This document shows, one piece after another, positions 62,126 through 64,000 of a stretch of DNA of 64,000 nt. The translations under genes were made by a program, and so were the position numbers. The notes under the pieces are model-generated. The model saw only the letters and a program-made list of their open reading frames with translations. It had not been told where the DNA came from and searched no databases. The stretch's first letter is position 1. The number at the start of each line of letters is the position of its first letter. Source of the stretch: Phytopythium helicoides (taxonomy: Eukaryota; Oomycota; Peronosporomycetes; Pythiales; Pythiaceae); NCBI GenBank assembly GCA_024867545.1, contig JANFNE010000001.1, positions 496,001 to 560,000 of the forward strand, given 5' to 3'.

Positions 62126-63002
62126 ATGGCCGGGACTAGGCAGAAAGCTAAGCGGTCGACCGGAGGAAAGGCACCGCGGAAACAGCTTGCTGTCGCTGCT
62201 GCCCGCAAGACGAAGCCCGGCACTACCTGCGTCAACACCAACAAGCGCTGGACGATCTGTCGTAGACCGAAGGGGCAGCCCCGGCGCGTACCAGTACCGC
62301 GTCATGTGGTTGCTGCCCCGCAACCGAAAGAAACGTGGCCAGGCGACATGGGAGCCGCGCGTCTGGTTGCTCAACGAGTGTGCAAGCTTGAGTGACGACC
62401 TCGACGTTATCAACGCGTTCTGGAGCTGCGCTGAACAACACCCGCAACCGCGTGCGCCCCTCAAATTCGAGACTTACTGTAAGGAGAGCGGTATTCCGCT
62501 ATCGATTCGCACTTCTCCTGGAGGCCGCTGTGGGTTCGACGCGCTTCGAGCTGCTGCGCGAGTCGCCGGTGCTGTCTCTTGGTCTCCGGCGGCTGTTGTC
62601 GACGAGTTTCTTGCATCGCGCACGCGTAACCCGGGCAACGCTGAGGAAGTCGTGGTGTGGACCACCCTGCTACGCTTTGTGAAGTTTGCTGACGTCAAAG
62701 CGCGGGCTCAGGGGTTACCCGATCTGTCCCAATATATCCTCAACCGTAACCTGTTCGTCGGAAGCGTAGCAGGCAGGCGCGCGCTTGACTACATTGCCTC
62801 CATGGGGTTACCCATTGGTGTATACGTGTGCGCTGGGGCCTTCCCGTTGCCCAAGCGCCTTGCGCACGCGTTCATGTTGGAAGTCGAGCCGGCGGGCCTC
62901 TTCGCCACGGATGCTGAGACGACTCGACAACCTTTGGACGAGTTCCTGGGGGACTGGCTCGAGTCGCTGCTCTTCGTCCGTCGGGTCGAGTTGATGGCGT
63001 AA
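62126..63002 (+). pseudogene. Antisense Gypsy ORF: histone H3-tail mimic, chromodomain, cysteine-protease-like domain
   Basis: The ATG at 62126 begins MAGTRQKAKR-STGGKAPRKQ and then LAVAAARKT, aligned without gaps to the first ~30 residues of histone H3. K14, R17, K18, Q19, R26 and K27 are kept; K4 and K9 are Arg and R8 is Lys. One base is out near 62240. The next frame gives a chromodomain (VVDRRGSPGAYQYRVMWLLP ... ATWEPRVWLL). The C-terminal domain has GGRCGFDALRAAARVAG (Cys in a DGxCxF-like setting) and LPKRLAHAFMLEV (possible catalytic His), suggesting an OTU/papain fold. It ends at 63002, convergent with an integrase end at 63096. Function unknown; competition for H3-tail readers is an inference. 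Confidence 0.7.
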
Positions 63003-63095
63003 ATAGACCCACTGGAATAGACGTTACTGTTTTATCCCTTCATGGCGTGTATTCTTCCGTTATCTTGGCTTGCTATGTCGAAGGCCTCATCGTGT

Positions 63096-63630
63096 CTATT
63101 TCCATCGTCGCTTGCGGCGCTCTGTTCTTTCAAGATCTTGGATCAGCCCTGTGACTTGATGTTGATTCTCGACTGGCTCCCACGTTGCTGTAGCCTCCAC
63201 CACCCACCGTACTTGGTACTGCACTGCTCCTAGGCGCTTACGCTTGCCTATAATTGCTTCGACATGTTGTCCGACACTGCCGTCTCGTAGAACGATGGCT
63301 GGAGGCTGCGAAGGTCGAGTCGGCTGCTCATATAATTTTAGCGAGCCAGTGTTAAACACCGGATGTAACTGCATGCCCGGAGGGATGTTGAGCTCATAGG
63401 CGTGCGTGTGGACCTTGTAGATGACGGAGTACGGGCCAATCCACTAAGGTCCGAGATTGCGCAAGTTGGGAAAGCCGGTATCGGCTGTGTCCAAGTGTCG
63501 GGTGCTGAGGTACACTCTGTTACCGACGTCAAATCTCTGCTCAGCTCGGCCGCGATCGTAGATGTGGCGGAGCAGCCTCCGCGAGGATCGCCGAGAACGG
63601 CGAGGGGATAGCGACGGGAATGCTCTGAAG
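63096..63630 (-). pseudogene. Second Gypsy element: integrase C-terminus with chromodomain
   Basis: Minus strand: RFDVGNRVYLSTRHLDTADT, NLGP then TAG (probably from AAG) then WIGPYSVIYKV, LHPVFNTGSLKLYE (GPY/F module), a Pro-rich link, then a chromodomain (HVEAIIGKRKRLGAVQYQVR ... ATATWEPVENQHQ), ending TERRKRRWK at 63096. RT and the catalytic core are absent: the coding sequence stops near 63630 where LTR-like sequence begins. It differs from the pol at 35-40 kb and so belongs to another family. Confidence 0.75.
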
Positions 63631-64000
63631 TGTGAAGACACCCCGAAGCTACCCAGACGACCCAGTTAAGTACGACTGGACGGCAATAGGACGGCGCATT
63701 TCTGAGTCTGGTTGGATTAGGCGATTTCGACTAGGGTCAGATTAGGTACTCATGCCTAGTTAGCGAGTACATGTCACAGAGGATAGAGCCAGTGTAGGAG
63801 TGGTTGCAGGACGTGCAGCCAGCAGGGTAAATCAGTCGTGAATCTACTTTGGAGAGCTCAAGCCGTCTTCTTGGCCTACAAATCGCGTCTCAACTCAGCC
63901 CACACCCAACAAGAGGGTGCAAGACAACGGTAAAGGACATTGGGATCCCTAGTGATCTACCTTTGGGGCGGCAAGGAACGACACCTGCCGCAACCCCTTT
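63631..64000. repeat. LTR-like sequence, runs off the window
   Basis: Coding similarity ends and a stretch beginning TGTGAAGACACC follows with no ORF. The TGT start and abrupt junction with truncated pol suggest an LTR inserted in, or recombined with, the second Gypsy element. The other end is outside the window. Confidence 0.35.

Noticed and set aside
1..64000. tRNA, rRNA or CRISPR
   Set aside because: Looked for and not seen; the genome type is eukaryotic and no array of spaced repeats occurs.

Overview
The window looks like nuclear DNA of an oomycete, most likely Phytophthora or a close relative. Reasons: GC-rich, tightly packed genes with 50-70 nt introns; a MORN5-like flagellar gene; a degraded copy of a large multi-pass membrane family I associate with Phytophthora; full-size PDR-type ABCG transporters in tandem; and the mix of Ty3/Gypsy, Helitron, piggyBac and pogo elements. 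The genus is inferred; no rRNA or tRNA is present to settle it.

Layout. 1-9.4 kb holds single-copy genes, mostly on the minus strand: MORN5-like (partial), a BTB/KCTD-like protein, an ankyrin-FYVE-TPR protein, the seven-exon DCAF13/SOF1 ribosome-biogenesis factor and an EEPD1-like HhH-endonuclease. A dead membrane-protein copy lies between the last two. 9.7-17.7 kb holds a P2-type cation ATPase, a many-exon WD40 protein and an unrecognised protein; all carry single-base frame breaks. 17.9-27.6 kb is a tandem array of one intact ABCG transporter and two damaged copies.

28.9-56.9 kb is a nested set of transposons. A minus-strand Helitron is cut into four pieces by a pogo-like element, a complete 14.7-kb Ty3/Gypsy element (30750-45456, matching 990-bp LTRs, AGTT target duplication) and a 5.7-kb piggyBac (TTAA duplication). 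Removing the piggyBac with one TTAA restores an open Helitron frame across the junction. The piggyBac carries a further inverted-repeat element inside one of its introns.

57-64 kb is a graveyard: a SET-domain gene with a stop at its catalytic tyrosine, a papain/Josephin-like fragment, a PPDK fragment, and the end of a second Gypsy element.

Most interesting system: both Gypsy elements carry a large accessory ORF in antisense, convergent with pol. In the complete element it is an 829-codon coiled-coil and Trp-rich protein of unknown family. In the second it begins with a mimic of the histone H3 N-terminal tail, followed by a chromodomain and a possible cysteine-protease fold. The complete element also appears to use two successive -1 frameshifts (gag to pro to pol), the first with a textbook slippery heptamer and stem-loop, and has a decayed Gypsy RNase H beside an intact second RNase H. 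All calls come from reading the sequence; no database search was run.
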